This document shows positions 1 to 9,384 of a stretch of 64,000 bases of DNA, piece by piece; position 1 is the first letter of the stretch, and each line of letters begins with the position of its first letter. Source of the DNA: Tateyamaria sp. Alg231-49 (GTDB taxonomy: Bacteria > Pseudomonadota > Alphaproteobacteria > Rhodobacterales > Rhodobacteraceae); contig NZ_FRFA01000018.1 of NCBI RefSeq assembly GCF_900143535.1, forward strand, positions 25,615 through 89,614, written 5' to 3'. Made by a program: the position numbers and the translations under genes. The notes under the pieces were generated by a model, which was given only the letters and a program-made list of their open reading frames with translations, did no database searches and was not told the DNA's origin.

Positions 1-45
1 CAAAGCCAAAGCCAAGGTCGCAACGGTTGTGGTCAATATTTTCAT
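1..45 (-). CDS. Secreted protein, N-terminal fragment (runs off window)
   Basis: Only the first 15 codons are inside the window. They read MKILTTTVATLALAL, a short basic start followed by a hydrophobic run, as in a Sec signal peptide. A purine-rich GAAGAAAG sits just upstream of the ATG at 43-45 and fits a ribosome binding site. The gene follows the RND operon on the same strand but is separated from it by a 324-base gap with a terminator, so it is probably a separate unit. The function cannot be told from this fragment. Confidence 0.55.
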   Translation of the reverse strand, partial: MKILTTTVATLALAL

Positions 46-337
46 AACGCGCTTTCTTCATTTATTTCACGACAATCTTGGCAGTTCTCTGGTTGGGATG
101 CAAATTGCGTCGGTCCTCCGCCCAGCGATCTGTGTGGGCTGAACGTGCAGATCAAGGTTCGCCCTGACCCGGGTTAAACCGAGTAGGGTGGCGCGTGTTG
201 GCCCGAAAATGCGTCGTTGTTCTTGGGGCCGCATGGCACGGGTTTGGCGCACGCTGGATGCATCAGGATTTGCGATTTCGTGCCCTGCAAGAGGGCGCAC
301 GCCTGTAACGGAGCCACGTGGTTTCACCTGCCGGAAA
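46..337. other. Intergenic stretch, no convincing gene
   Basis: Between the terminator of the RND operon and the start of the secreted protein at 45. The open frames here are short, have no ribosome binding site and no recognisable protein character. It probably carries the promoter of the minus-strand gene at 1-45; I could not place a clear -35/-10 pair. Confidence 0.4.
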
Positions 338-359
338 GGATAGGCACGGCTGCCTATCC
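338..359 (-). terminator. Rho-independent terminator of the RND operon
   Basis: Perfect 9-bp stem GGATAGGCA / TGCCTATCC with a 4-base loop, 11 bases beyond the RND pump stop codon. On the minus strand it is followed by a short T-rich stretch (TTTCC). Confidence 0.6.
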
Positions 360-369
360 TACGCTTTGC

Positions 370-3300
370 TTACTCAGCCGCCTTAAGGGATGCCGCATTC
401 GCGAATGGCAAATCTGACTTCGATGCCCTGCTTTGGGGTTCGTCATCAAAATCCCAGACCAGTTCACGGCTTGTCATCTTGCTGGTCTGGCGTGACAGCG
501 ACCAGTCACGCGCTGCGACGCTGGCACGGCCCAGAGACATTTTGGCCAAAAGCTGGCTGAACCATTCGGCATAGGTCACAACCCAGACCCGCATGGCCAG
601 CAGGGACGGGGTGATCATCAGCGTCAGGACCGTGGCGATCCCAAGACCGAAGACCACGGCGGTTGCCAGCTGTTTCCACCACAGGGCTGTGGGGCTGTCC
701 ACGGTATAGCCACCGCCGCCAAAATCGAGGCTAAGCCCGAACATCATCGGGGCCAGACCCGCCATTGTCGTAATCGTTGTCAGCAACACGGGGCGGATAC
801 GATCCTGAGCGGTGCGAATGATCGCTTCGATCCGGGGCATATAACGTTCGTATTCCTGATAGGTGTCGATCAGCACGATGTTGTTGTTCACCACGATCCC
901 GGCAAGGGCCACAATCCCTGTGCCCGTCATGATGATCGAGAATGTCTGATCCATGATCAGCATCCCCCACAGCACCCCGGCTGTCGAAAGCACAACGGCC
1001 AGCAACACGAGGATCGCATTATAAAAGCTGTTGAACTGCGCCAGCAGGATGATGAACATCAAAAACAGCGCGCCCGCAAAGGCCTTCATCAGGAAGGCGC
1101 CTGATTCCTCTTGTTCCTGCTGATCGCCTGTCCATTCATAGTCCAGTCCGGCAGGGAGTGGATCGGTTTCCAGCCATTTGCTGATCTCTTGAACCCGTTC
1201 GTTTGCATTGATCGGGACCACGCGCAGGTCGCCTGAGTCGATGGCCGCTTGCAGATCAACGTCGCGCCCGCTCTCGTTCACCGTAAAGACAGTGAAGGTT
1301 GTACCATCTTCAAAGGTGATCTCACCACTCGGGGAGGGGCGCAGGATGGCAGAAACCACCTCGACGTCCGCTCCTTCGACCTCTTGGGTGGTGACTAGTT
1401 TTTGCAAACCGGCCAGCACGTCGGCCTTTACGTCGAAATAGCGTACCTGATCGACGCGATTGATTTGCGCGAGTTCAGCCACAGGCGTGCGGGTGATGAA
1501 GTTGGCCAAGGGCACGAGGCCGTCGCCGGTGCGCACCTTGAGCGTGTCGAGGGTGGACAGCACCCTGTCTTCTTCGGGCAAGCGCACGCGGATTTCGATT
1601 TCCTCATCCGAGGTGTCGACGCGCATGTTGTCGAGCCATAGACCGCGTGTGACCAGTTGCACCATCGCGCCCACTGTGGCCACGTCCGCGCCGTAACGCC
1701 CTGCTTTTTCCACGTCCACATCGATCTGCCAGTCAATGCCGGGCAGGGGACGCGTGTCTTCGATTGTGATGAGACCATCCGTGGCCTCGAACTGCGCGCG
1801 GGTTTGCGCGGTGGCGGCCATCAGGTCGTCCCAGTTGTTGCCCTTCAGGCGCAGATGAACCGGCTTGCCGGTTGCTGGGCCTTGGGCGAGGGCGAGGGCT
1901 TCGGTCCGGATGCCAGGGATTTCAGCCAGCTGGTCGCCGATCTCTTCCATGATCGAGTCACCGTCATATTCGTGCGCCTTGATCTCGCGCGTGACGGCGT
2001 AGCCGAGCAGGGGGATGGTGAACCAAGGTTCCGTCGCTTCAGGCCTTTCCTCCCATGGAATGGTTTCGAGCTGGATTTGTCCGATGGCATCTTTGGGCGC
2101 GCCGGCCCCGCCTGTATTGGCGTTGAGGCCGCCGTTGCCGGCGAAGGAAAAGGCGCTGCGGATACCGGGGTGGTTGATCACAACCTCTTCGGCCTGACGC
2201 AGCAGGGCGTCTTTTTCATCCAGCGACAAGTTCCCGCGTGCCAGCACGTAGACGATGGCCTGTTCGGCCTCTGTCTCGACAAAGAATTCGACACCGCGGT
2301 TGTTGTTGATGAAGTAGATAAGCGTGGTGCCAACGAAGACGAAAACAGCGGCGACCATCACAAGCGGCATCAACGGGTTGCCGACGATCCCTTGGATCAC
2401 ATAGCCAAAGCCCGAGCGTTGGTACCCGGAGCGCACCTTGCGGTTGCTTTGTCCGAACATCTTGCGCCCGGCCCACTGGCTGGCCCAGCCAAGGCGCACG
2501 AACAGCGCCCCCGCAGCGAGGAAAGCCAACACAATGCCGCTGAGCGCGAGGCCCACGAGTGTGACCATGGCAAGCGCATAGCCAAACACTGTTAGGAAAG
2601 TTGGAAGCACAGAGCCGGTGGTGTTTTGCTGATCCATAGCCGCGAATTCAGCCGACACGAAGCCTTGCAGGACCGGGATCACGCCGAGGCCTGCAAGCAG
2701 CAAGAACGCGAGCGGGAACAGGAAGAGGTGCGCCAGCATCGGCAGATGGGCGATGTTGCCGCTTTTGGCCGAAATCCACGTGGTCAGCCGCCCCAGAACC
2801 CCGCCCATCACGGGCAGGTAGATCAAGGCCACGATCAGCGAGGCTGACAGAACGAAGATCAGAGTCACAGGTAGCATGCCCATGAATTCACCGGGCACAC
2901 CGGGCCAGAACAGCATCGGCAGGAAGGCACAGAGGGTTGTGGCCGTGGAAGAGACCACAGGCCAGAACATCCGCTTGGCCGCATCCACGTAGGATTGCAT
3001 AGGCCCGGCGCCTTCTTGCTGGCGCTTGTCGGCGTATTCAACAACCACGATTGCGCCATCCACCAGCATCCCAACGGACAGGATCAGGCCAAACATCACG
3101 ATGTTCGAGATGGAGATACCCATGATCGCCAGCAGCACGAAACAGAGCAGGAACGATGTCGGAATGGCAAAGCCGACGAGCAACGACGCGCGCGGACCAA
3201 GAGCCGCCAGCGAGACGATCATAACCAGCGCGATGGCCGTAAAGACAGAGCCCTGAAGCTGGCTGACCATGCCTGCCACTTCGCGGCTTTGGTCGTTGGA

Positions 3301-4263
3301 CGTGCCGACGTCTACCGCGACCTTGAGGCCGTCGGGCCATTCATCGACGCGCTCGTGCACCATTGTTTTGACGGCCGTGGCGGTGTCGATCAGGTTGTAG
3401 CCCTTGCGTTTGACCACTTGCAGCGCGACCGTGTCGTTGCCGTTGAAGCGGGCGGTGGACAGGCGGTCTTCAAACGTGAGGTTGATCTGGGCGAGGTCCC
3501 CAAGGGTCACAACGCGGTCGCCATTGGTTTTGACGGGCAGATCGTAAATGTCGCTGACTTCGTTGAACGACGATGGGATTTTGACCGCGAATGCGCCCTG
3601 TGCGGTTTCGATTTCACCGGCCGCGATCAGTTGGTTGTTGTTGCGCACAACGTTGATCAGTTCGGCGGCGGTGACGTTATAGGCCTCAAGGCGCAGGGGG
3701 TCGATAATGACCTCGACCATCTCATCGCGGCTGCCCACGATGGACGCTTCGAGCACCGCATCCATTACCTCGATGTCGTCCTGCAAGTCTTTGGCAAAGC
3801 GGGTGATCGTGCGTTCAGGCACGGGGCCAGACAGATTCACGATGATGATCGGGAATTCGGAAAAGTTGAACTCGTCCAGTGTATATTGTTCGAACCCGTC
3901 GGGGAAATCGGCCTCGGCGCCATCCATGGCGTCGCGCACGTCAGCCATAACTTGGGTCTTGTCCCAGCCGAATTCGAATTCCAGCACCACGTTGGCATAC
4001 CCTTCGGCCGCGGTGGAGGTCATTCGGTCAAGCCCGTCGAGATCGGCAAGTTCAGTTTCCATCGGCTGCACCAGCAGCGTTTCGGAATCAGATGCTGAAA
4101 TGCCGGGGAAGGGAACCGAGATGACAAGCGTTGGGATCTCGATGTCCGGCTCACCCTCTTTGGGCAGGCTGACATAGGCAAAGGTCCCGACCGCCAGAGA
4201 CAGGATAATAAAGGCAAGCACCATCCGCGCACGAGACGCGGCCCAGTCAACAATACCTGTCAT
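370..4263 (-). CDS. RND-family efflux pump, inner-membrane permease (AcrB/MdtB-like)
   Basis: A 1297-residue proton-driven exporter of the resistance-nodulation-division superfamily; with its adaptor it should form a tripartite pump expelling hydrophobic or cationic compounds. Visible features are an N-terminal TM segment, the large periplasmic loop (about 35-330), the TM4 signature GMLVDGAIVVVEYA near residue 400, and the mirrored second half. TM4 has one Asp (VDG) where AcrB has two, and the TM10 signature reads VVNNNIVLID, without AcrB's Lys. The protein is about 250 residues longer than AcrB; part of this is an extra hydrophobic insert at about 505-600 between the two halves. Its ATG overlaps the stop of the adaptor gene by 4 bases (ATGA), so the two are translationally coupled. 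The substrate is unknown. Confidence 0.9.
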   Translation of the reverse strand: MTGIVDWAASRARMVLAFIILSLAVGTFAYVSLPKEGEPDIEIPTLVISVPFPGISASDSETLLVQPMETELADLDGLDRMTSTAAEGYANVVLEFEFGWDKTQVMADVRDAMDGAEADFPDGFEQYTLDEFNFSEFPIIIVNLSGPVPERTITRFAKDLQDDIEVMDAVLEASIVGSRDEMVEVIIDPLRLEAYNVTAAELINVVRNNNQLIAAGEIETAQGAFAVKIPSSFNEVSDIYDLPVKTNGDRVVTLGDLAQINLTFEDRLSTARFNGNDTVALQVVKRKGYNLIDTATAVKTMVHERVDEWPDGLKVAVDVGTSNDQSREVAGMVSQLQGSVFTAIALVMIVSLAALGPRASLLVGFAIPTSFLLCFVLLAIMGISISNIVMFGLILSVGMLVDGAIVVVEYADKRQQEGAGPMQSYVDAAKRMFWPVVSSTATTLCAFLPMLFWPGVPGEFMGMLPVTLIFVLSASLIVALIYLPVMGGVLGRLTTWISAKSGNIAHLPMLAHLFLFPLAFLLLAGLGVIPVLQGFVSAEFAAMDQQNTTGSVLPTFLTVFGYALAMVTLVGLALSGIVLAFLAAGALFVRLGWASQWAGRKMFGQSNRKVRSGYQRSGFGYVIQGIVGNPLMPLVMVAAVFVFVGTTLIYFINNNRGVEFFVETEAEQAIVYVLARGNLSLDEKDALLRQAEEVVINHPGIRSAFSFAGNGGLNANTGGAGAPKDAIGQIQLETIPWEERPEATEPWFTIPLLGYAVTREIKAHEYDGDSIMEEIGDQLAEIPGIRTEALALAQGPATGKPVHLRLKGNNWDDLMAATAQTRAQFEATDGLITIEDTRPLPGIDWQIDVDVEKAGRYGADVATVGAMVQLVTRGLWLDNMRVDTSDEEIEIRVRLPEEDRVLSTLDTLKVRTGDGLVPLANFITRTPVAELAQINRVDQVRYFDVKADVLAGLQKLVTTQEVEGADVEVVSAILRPSPSGEITFEDGTTFTVFTVNESGRDVDLQAAIDSGDLRVVPINANERVQEISKWLETDPLPAGLDYEWTGDQQEQEESGAFLMKAFAGALFLMFIILLAQFNSFYNAILVLLAVVLSTAGVLWGMLIMDQTFSIIMTGTGIVALAGIVVNNNIVLIDTYQEYERYMPRIEAIIRTAQDRIRPVLLTTITTMAGLAPMMFGLSLDFGGGGYTVDSPTALWWKQLATAVVFGLGIATVLTLMITPSLLAMRVWVVTYAEWFSQLLAKMSLGRASVAARDWSLSRQTSKMTSRELVWDFDDEPQSRASKSDLPFANAASLKAAE

Positions 4264-5555
4264 TGGGTTTGCTCCTGAAAGGTTGGGGCGACTTTGACGC
4301 CTGCGGTCACGAACTCTTGTCCGACGACGATCACGTCTGCCTCATCCGGCAGGCCGGTCAGCCAGACACCGTTGGTCGTGTCGCGCAGAACCTGAACCGG
4401 CACAAAGACAACAAGGCTGTCGCTGTCCAGTGTGCGCAGACCCAACTGACCTTCGGCGTTGAGGGTCAACGCAGAGGGCGGCAACAAGTGGGCTTTGGAA
4501 CCGGGAGCCGAAATGTAAATCTCTGCCGTTTGCCCGTCGCGGATCGCTAGTTCGGGGTTGGGCACGTCGATCTCAACGCGGAAGGTGCGGGTTGTGGGAT
4601 CAGAAGAGCGCGACAGGAACTTGACGATGCCGGTGATCGGCGCGCCACCTGCGGCCAGTTCGGCGCGCGAAGGCGCGCCTACGATCACGCGTTGAACTTC
4701 GGTTTCGGGAACAAATGCCACCAATTTAATGGGATCAAGCTGGATCACCGTCGCGCAAAGATCACCCGGCTGAAGCAGGCTGCCCAGTTCGGCTGTGTCA
4801 CTTTCGAGCAGACCGGCAAAAGGCGCGCGGATTTCGATGCGCTCCAATTCCTTTTCTGCCGTGGCGATGGCAGCTTCGGCGCTTTCAATACGTGCATCGG
4901 CGGATTGCAGGCCCGAGGTGGCTCCGATTACACCGGCTTTCGCAGCTTCAAGCGCGGCCTGCGCGGCGGCAAGGCTGGCATCAGCCGATTTCACGCGGGT
5001 TTCTGCGGCAAAGCCGCCTTCGCTCAGGCGGCGGGCGGCGTTTTGGTTTACAAGTGCTTCGTCGATGCGGGCCTGAGCCTCGACCACGCGGGATTGCGCC
5101 TCGGGCACACGGCTTTCGGCTTCGGTCTTGCCGGCGATGGCTTCGGCCAGACGCGCACGCGCCTCTTCCAGAGCTGAGTCGCGCGTGCCGGGAGACAGTT
5201 CGCACATCAACTGGTTTTCTTCGATGAACTCGCCCTTGCGCAAGGGCGGGGACACCACAGTAGAAGATGTCTCGGCCCGCACCATGACTTCGCGCATCGC
5301 TTCGGTCTGGCCACGCAGGATGACGGCGCTGTCGATTTCGCGGGCGATAGATTTGCGTGCAACGACCTTGATCAGGGCACTTGCGTCCACAGGATCAGCT
5401 TCTACAGCCTCTGCATCGGCCGTTTCCTCAGTGGTTTGGGGAGCGTCGCCCTCTGACATCCCGGCCAGTCTGGCCATGGTCCATTCGCGTTCAATCACAA
5501 CAAGGTAAAGCCCTGTGGCCACCAATACGGCCAAAATAACCGAAACAACCCGCAT
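4260..5555 (-). CDS. RND efflux periplasmic adaptor (HlyD/MFP family)
   Basis: This 431-residue membrane fusion protein bridges the RND permease to an outer membrane factor. It has an N-terminal membrane anchor (VILAVLVATGLYLVV), then a barrel-sandwich lipoyl-like half, and a long alpha-helical hairpin of Ala/Glu/Arg-rich heptads (about 120-235). The second lipoyl half follows (EIRAPFAGLLESDTAELG), then beta-barrel and membrane-proximal domains. It is the first gene of the operon with the RND pump. No outer membrane factor gene is adjacent; the nearest candidate lies at 46122. A GGAGAG ribosome binding site precedes the ATG. A perfect palindrome at 5625-5642, 70 bases upstream, suggests control by a TetR-type repressor not encoded here. 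Confidence 0.9.
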   Translation of the reverse strand: MRVVSVILAVLVATGLYLVVIEREWTMARLAGMSEGDAPQTTEETADAEAVEADPVDASALIKVVARKSIAREIDSAVILRGQTEAMREVMVRAETSSTVVSPPLRKGEFIEENQLMCELSPGTRDSALEEARARLAEAIAGKTEAESRVPEAQSRVVEAQARIDEALVNQNAARRLSEGGFAAETRVKSADASLAAAQAALEAAKAGVIGATSGLQSADARIESAEAAIATAEKELERIEIRAPFAGLLESDTAELGSLLQPGDLCATVIQLDPIKLVAFVPETEVQRVIVGAPSRAELAAGGAPITGIVKFLSRSSDPTTRTFRVEIDVPNPELAIRDGQTAEIYISAPGSKAHLLPPSALTLNAEGQLGLRTLDSDSLVVFVPVQVLRDTTNGVWLTGLPDEADVIVVGQEFVTAGVKVAPTFQEQTQ

Positions 5556-5624
5556 TTTCGCTCTCCGTCAGCATAATTGTGCACGCATCACTGCGCGATT
5601 GTTGTGCTATATGGGACTTTACGA

Positions 5625-5642
5625 CTGAACTAACCAGTTCAG
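5625..5642. promoter_or_regulatory. Palindromic operator upstream of the RND operon
   Basis: The perfect inverted repeat CTGAACT-AACC-AGTTCAG has 7-bp arms and a 4-base spacer. It lies 70 bases upstream of the adaptor start, where the promoter is expected. Size and symmetry fit TetR/AcrR-type repressor sites, which commonly control RND pumps; the regulator itself is not in the window. It could also act on the plus-strand operon starting at 5799. Confidence 0.55.
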
Positions 5643-5798
5643 ATTACTTTTTTTACGCATTTTTCGCAATGGTGATCAAATGCCGGGCATCAGGCGTGTC
5701 TTTGTCGCTCTTGGCTTGGGCGCACGGGCGGGTTAAGAGGAGCGCGAAATCTGAGCGGGCGTGGGCACAACGCGCCGAAAATCTGGGGAGCGCCGGGC

Positions 5799-6473
5799 GT
5801 GAGCGACACCGACAGTTTTATCGAAGAAGTCAACGAAGAAGTGCGGCGTGACCGCCTCTATGGCTACTTGCGAAAGTATGGCTGGATTGCAGCCCTTGCC
5901 ATCATATCGATCGTGGCAGCGGCTGCTTACAACGAATACCGCAAGGATCAGGAGACCGCCAAGGCGCAGGCTCTTGGGGATGCCATGCTGGCCGCTTTGT
6001 CGAGCAATGACGATGTGGCCCGTGCGGGCGCATTGGCGGATGTTACCAGCGAGACGGAACAGGGAGCGGCTGTTCTTGCCTTTATGACGGCGGGCGCACA
6101 GGCCGAGGCGGGGCAGACCGAAGAGGCTGTGCAGACGTTGCAGTCTGTGGCGGGCAACGCCGAAGTGCCGCTGATCTACCGTCAGGTGGCATCGTTCAAA
6201 TCGCTGATCCTGCAATCTAACAGTATGGATGCAGAATTGCGCCGTGCCGGATTTGAGGCTTTGGCCGTCCCCGGTGTGCGCCTGCGTTTGCTGGCCGAAG
6301 AGCAACTGGCTTTGCTGGATGTCGAAGCAGGCGACACTGATGCGGCACTGGAGCGGTTTCAGACAATCATGGACGATGCCGAGGTGACCTCAGGCTTGCA
6401 ACGCCGTGCCCTACAAGCGATGGTGGCTTTGGGCGGCGCGCCGCAGGCCACCGAGACCGCCGAGGATGGGTGA
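5799..6473 (+). CDS. YfgM-like membrane-anchored tetratricopeptide protein
   Basis: A 224-residue protein with a short cytoplasmic N-terminus, one TM helix (WIAALAIISIVAAAAYNEY, about 29-47) and a periplasmic helical-repeat domain of the TPR_21 type. In E. coli the relative YfgM works with PpiD at the Sec translocon as an ancillary chaperone and is encoded beside bamB. That order is kept here, with bamB 10 bases downstream and der after it. The start is GTG, chosen because GGGGAG lies about 8 bases upstream and the N-terminus matches the family. The tail is short and carries no further domain. Confidence 0.8.
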   Translation: MSDTDSFIEEVNEEVRRDRLYGYLRKYGWIAALAIISIVAAAAYNEYRKDQETAKAQALGDAMLAALSSNDDVARAGALADVTSETEQGAAVLAFMTAGAQAEAGQTEEAVQTLQSVAGNAEVPLIYRQVASFKSLILQSNSMDAELRRAGFEALAVPGVRLRLLAEEQLALLDVEAGDTDAALERFQTIMDDAEVTSGLQRRALQAMVALGGAPQATETAEDG

Positions 6474-6483
6474 GGGCACTGGC

Positions 6484-7845
6484 ATGACAGAGCATGGCGC
6501 GACCAAAGGGCGATCTTTTGCGCGCAAGCAATTCGTTCTGGGCTTGGGCGTCGTTTCACTGACACTGCTGGCGGCCTGTGAAGAAAGAGAATTTATCCTG
6601 CCTGGCCCGCGCGAAGATGTAAGCTCGGTCCTGACACAGTCAGACACGGACGCGCCTGAGGCTACGGCGGACGAAGCGCGCGGCATTCAACTGCCGGGGC
6701 AGGTGGCAAATGCAGATGCCGCCCAGAGCTTTGGCACCCAAGCGTTCCGCACGGATCATCCAAGCCTTGGGAAACCGCTGCGCCAGATTTTTGCCGTAGA
6801 CATAGGTGAAGGCGACAGCCGCAAGCACCGCATTGTTGCGGATCCTGTGGTGTCTGGGGGGCGCATCTTTACGCTGGATGCGCAAACCACGGTAACTGCC
6901 GTGTCGACGTCAGGAGCGGTTTTGTGGCAACGCAATGTGTTGCCTGACGGTGCCGAAGAAGGGGATGCGACTGGCGGTGGCCTCGCCGCTGATGGCAATG
7001 TTGTTTATGTCTCCACCGGCTTTGGTGCCCTGACCGCACTTGATGCCACCACCGGGAATATCATCTGGGTCCAAGACCTTGAGGCGACGGGATCGGGCCG
7101 GCCCACGGTGTTTGGTGATCTGATCTATATTATGGCCGGGGACGACACTGGCTGGGCGCTGAACAAATCAGACGGTCGCTTGGCCTGGCAAGTCACCGGA
7201 TCAGACAGCCCGACAAATGTGCTTGGCGCGCCTGCACCGGTTGTTGTGGCCGGGCTGACCGTCTTTTCATTCGGCTCTGGCGAGATGCAGGCGGTGTTCA
7301 GCAAGGGTGGGTTGCGCCGCTGGGATGCCTCTGTGCTGGGCGAACGCAAGGGGCGGGCTCTGTCCAAGTATGATGATGTGACCGGGCGGCCCATTGCGGT
7401 GGGCAATGTGATCTATGCCGGAAACCAGTCAGGACGCACTGTGGCTGTAAATGCGCGCAGCGGTGCACGCATTTGGACAGCGAACGAGGGGGCGGTCGAC
7501 ACTGTTCTTCCTGTCGGCGGCAGCGTCTTTTTGGTCAGTGATCGCAACGAATTGCTGCGCCTTGATGCAAGCAATGGCGCGCGGATCTGGGGAACGTCAT
7601 TGCCCGGCTTCGTGGACGTCAAGCAGGGGCGGCAGGCCGAGGTCTATGCCCAACATGGCCCCATTCTGGCCGGAGGACGTTTGATTGTCGCTTCATCTGA
7701 CGGACTAATGCGCAGCTTTGACCCTGTATCTGGTACTTTGGTTGAGGCGACTGAGGTGCCAAATGGGGCGTCTACAGCGCCGGTCGTGGCCGGTCAGACG
7801 TTGTACCTTGTCGACCGCAAGGGGCAACTGGTTGCCTACCGCTAA
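6484..7845 (+). CDS. bamB: Outer membrane assembly lipoprotein BamB-like (PQQ beta-propeller)
   Basis: This 453-residue lipoprotein is predicted to belong to the BAM complex that inserts outer membrane proteins. The start MTEHGATKG at 6484 is chosen because it gives a clean lipoprotein signal ending in the lipobox LLAAC (Cys about 36) and sits 10 bases after the upstream stop. The rest is a run of PQQ-like blades with the repeating pattern 'G.V.ALDA.TG...W' (FGALTALDATTGNIIWVQDL, NARSGARIWTANEG, DASNGARIWGTSLPG). It lies between the YfgM-like gene and der, the same neighbourhood as bamB in many proteobacteria. Confidence 0.88.
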   Translation: MTEHGATKGRSFARKQFVLGLGVVSLTLLAACEEREFILPGPREDVSSVLTQSDTDAPEATADEARGIQLPGQVANADAAQSFGTQAFRTDHPSLGKPLRQIFAVDIGEGDSRKHRIVADPVVSGGRIFTLDAQTTVTAVSTSGAVLWQRNVLPDGAEEGDATGGGLAADGNVVYVSTGFGALTALDATTGNIIWVQDLEATGSGRPTVFGDLIYIMAGDDTGWALNKSDGRLAWQVTGSDSPTNVLGAPAPVVVAGLTVFSFGSGEMQAVFSKGGLRRWDASVLGERKGRALSKYDDVTGRPIAVGNVIYAGNQSGRTVAVNARSGARIWTANEGAVDTVLPVGGSVFLVSDRNELLRLDASNGARIWGTSLPGFVDVKQGRQAEVYAQHGPILAGGRLIVASSDGLMRSFDPVSGTLVEATEVPNGASTAPVVAGQTLYLVDRKGQLVAYR

Positions 7846-7926
7846 GAGGCGACCAAAACTTTAGGTGCTTTTCGCGGGCGCGCATTTGGTCTATGTGCGC
7901 GACTCCTATCCGTTCGGACCAGACCC

Positions 7927-9384
7927 ATGACCCTGACCCTCGCCATTGTCGGCCGCCCCAATGTGGGCAAATCGACCCTGTTCAACCGCCTTGTGGGCAA
8001 GCGCCTTGCGCTTGTCGATGATCAACCGGGTGTGACACGTGATTTGCGTGAAGGTGCTGCGCGTCTGGCTGATCTCCGTTTTACCGTGATTGACACGGCT
8101 GGATTGGAAGAAGTGACCGATGACAGCCTGCAGGGGCGCATGCGCCGCCTGACCGAGCGGGCCGTGGACATGGCTGATGTCTGCCTGTTCATGATCGATG
8201 CACGCACCGGAATTACCCCGACGGACGAGATATTTGCCGACATCCTGCGCAAACGCTCGGCGCATGTTTTGCTGGCCGCGAACAAGGCCGAAGGCGCTGC
8301 TGCGGATGCAGGTGTTCTTGAGGCGTACAATCTGGGTCTGGGTGAGCCGATCCGTTTGTCAGCTGAGCATGGTGAGGGTCTGAACGACCTGTATACACAG
8401 TTGCAACCTTTAGCCGACCTGCATGCCGAAAACGAGCGGTCGGAGGCTCCTGAGGTCGATGTAGACCTTGATGAAGAAGACGACGATCCCGATGCAATCC
8501 CACAACCCACAAACGCCAAGCCCTTGCAGGTGGCCGTGGTTGGGCGCCCCAATGCGGGTAAATCCACGTTGATCAACCAGATCGTCGGGGAAGATCGCCT
8601 GTTGACGGGGCCAGAGGCCGGGATCACCCGTGATGCGATTTCGCTGCGCACCGACTGGAACGGCACGCCGATGCGTATCTTTGACACGGCTGGCATGCGC
8701 AAAAAGGCCAAGGTACAGGAAAAGCTGGAAAAGCTGAGCGTGGGCGACGGTCTGCGGGCGGTCAAATTCGCCGAAGTGGTCGTGGTGCTGCTGGATGCTG
8801 CCATTCCGTTTGAACAGCAAGACCTGCGCATCGCAGATCTGGCCGAACGGGAAGGGCGCGCTGTCGTCGTTGCCATCAACAAATGGGACGTGGAAGAGGA
8901 CAAGCAGGCCAAACTGCGCGATCTCAAGGAAAGCTTTGAGCGTTTGCTGCCGCAGCTGAAAGGTGCTCCATTGATCACCGTGTCTGCCAAGACGGGCCGC
9001 GGCATGGACCGTTTGCATGACGCAATCCTGCGCGCCTATGAGGTTTGGAACCGCCGCGTAAGCACCGCGCAACTGAACCGTTGGCTGACCGGTATGCTCG
9101 AGGCGCACCCGCCGCCAGCGCCGCAAGGCAAGCGGATCAAGCTGCGCTACATGACCCAAGCCAAAACCCGCCCGCCGGGGTTTGTTGTGATGTGCAGTCA
9201 TCCTGACAAGGTGCCCGAGAGCTATAACCGCTATCTTGTCAACGGCTTACGGTTGGACTTTGACATGCCGGGCACGCCCATCCGCATCTTTATGCGCGGC
9301 CAGAATGACGCCAACCCTTACAAGGGCCGCAAAAAAGCACCGCCCAGCAAATTGCGCAAACATACGAACGGGCGACGCAGTTAA
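7927..9384 (+). CDS. der: Ribosome assembly GTPase Der (EngA)
   Basis: A 485-residue GTPase with two tandem G domains and a KH-like C-terminus, acting in 50S subunit maturation. First domain: GRPNVGKST near the N-terminus, DTAGLEE, and NKAEG in place of the usual NKxD. Second domain after an acidic linker (about 170-195): [17 protein letters not shown] and NKWDVEED. The C-terminus is basic ([20 protein letters not shown]), as expected for RNA contact. It follows bamB by 81 bases. Its TAA stop shares the four bases TTAA at 9381-9384 with the stop of the convergent gene. Confidence 0.97.
   Translation: MTLTLAIVGRPNVGKSTLFNRLVGKRLALVDDQPGVTRDLREGAARLADLRFTVIDTAGLEEVTDDSLQGRMRRLTERAVDMADVCLFMIDARTGITPTDEIFADILRKRSAHVLLAANKAEGAAADAGVLEAYNLGLGEPIRLSAEHGEGLNDLYTQLQPLADLHAENERSEAPEVDVDLDEEDDDPDAIPQPTNAKPLQVAVVGRPNAGKSTLINQIVGEDRLLTGPEAGITRDAISLRTDWNGTPMRIFDTAGMRKKAKVQEKLEKLSVGDGLRAVKFAEVVVVLLDAAIPFEQQDLRIADLAEREGRAVVVAINKWDVEEDKQAKLRDLKESFERLLPQLKGAPLITVSAKTGRGMDRLHDAILRAYEVWNRRVSTAQLNRWLTGMLEAHPPPAPQGKRIKLRYMTQAKTRPPGFVVMCSHPDKVPESYNRYLVNGLRLDFDMPGTPIRIFMRGQNDANPYKGRKKAPPSKLRKHTNGRRS

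Noticed and set aside
22..327. Possible small gene at 67-327 on minus
   Set aside because: Arg-rich frame with no ribosome binding site, no hydrophobic or conserved segment; treated as intergenic.
1657..2595. 312-residue open frame opposite the RND pump gene
   Set aside because: It lies entirely antisense to a well-supported efflux gene, has no domain character and is rich in His/Gly/Arg as expected from a shadow of a GC-rich gene.
2995..4098. 367-residue open frame opposite the RND pump gene
   Set aside because: Antisense shadow; composition is typical of a complementary frame and no ribosome binding site precedes it.
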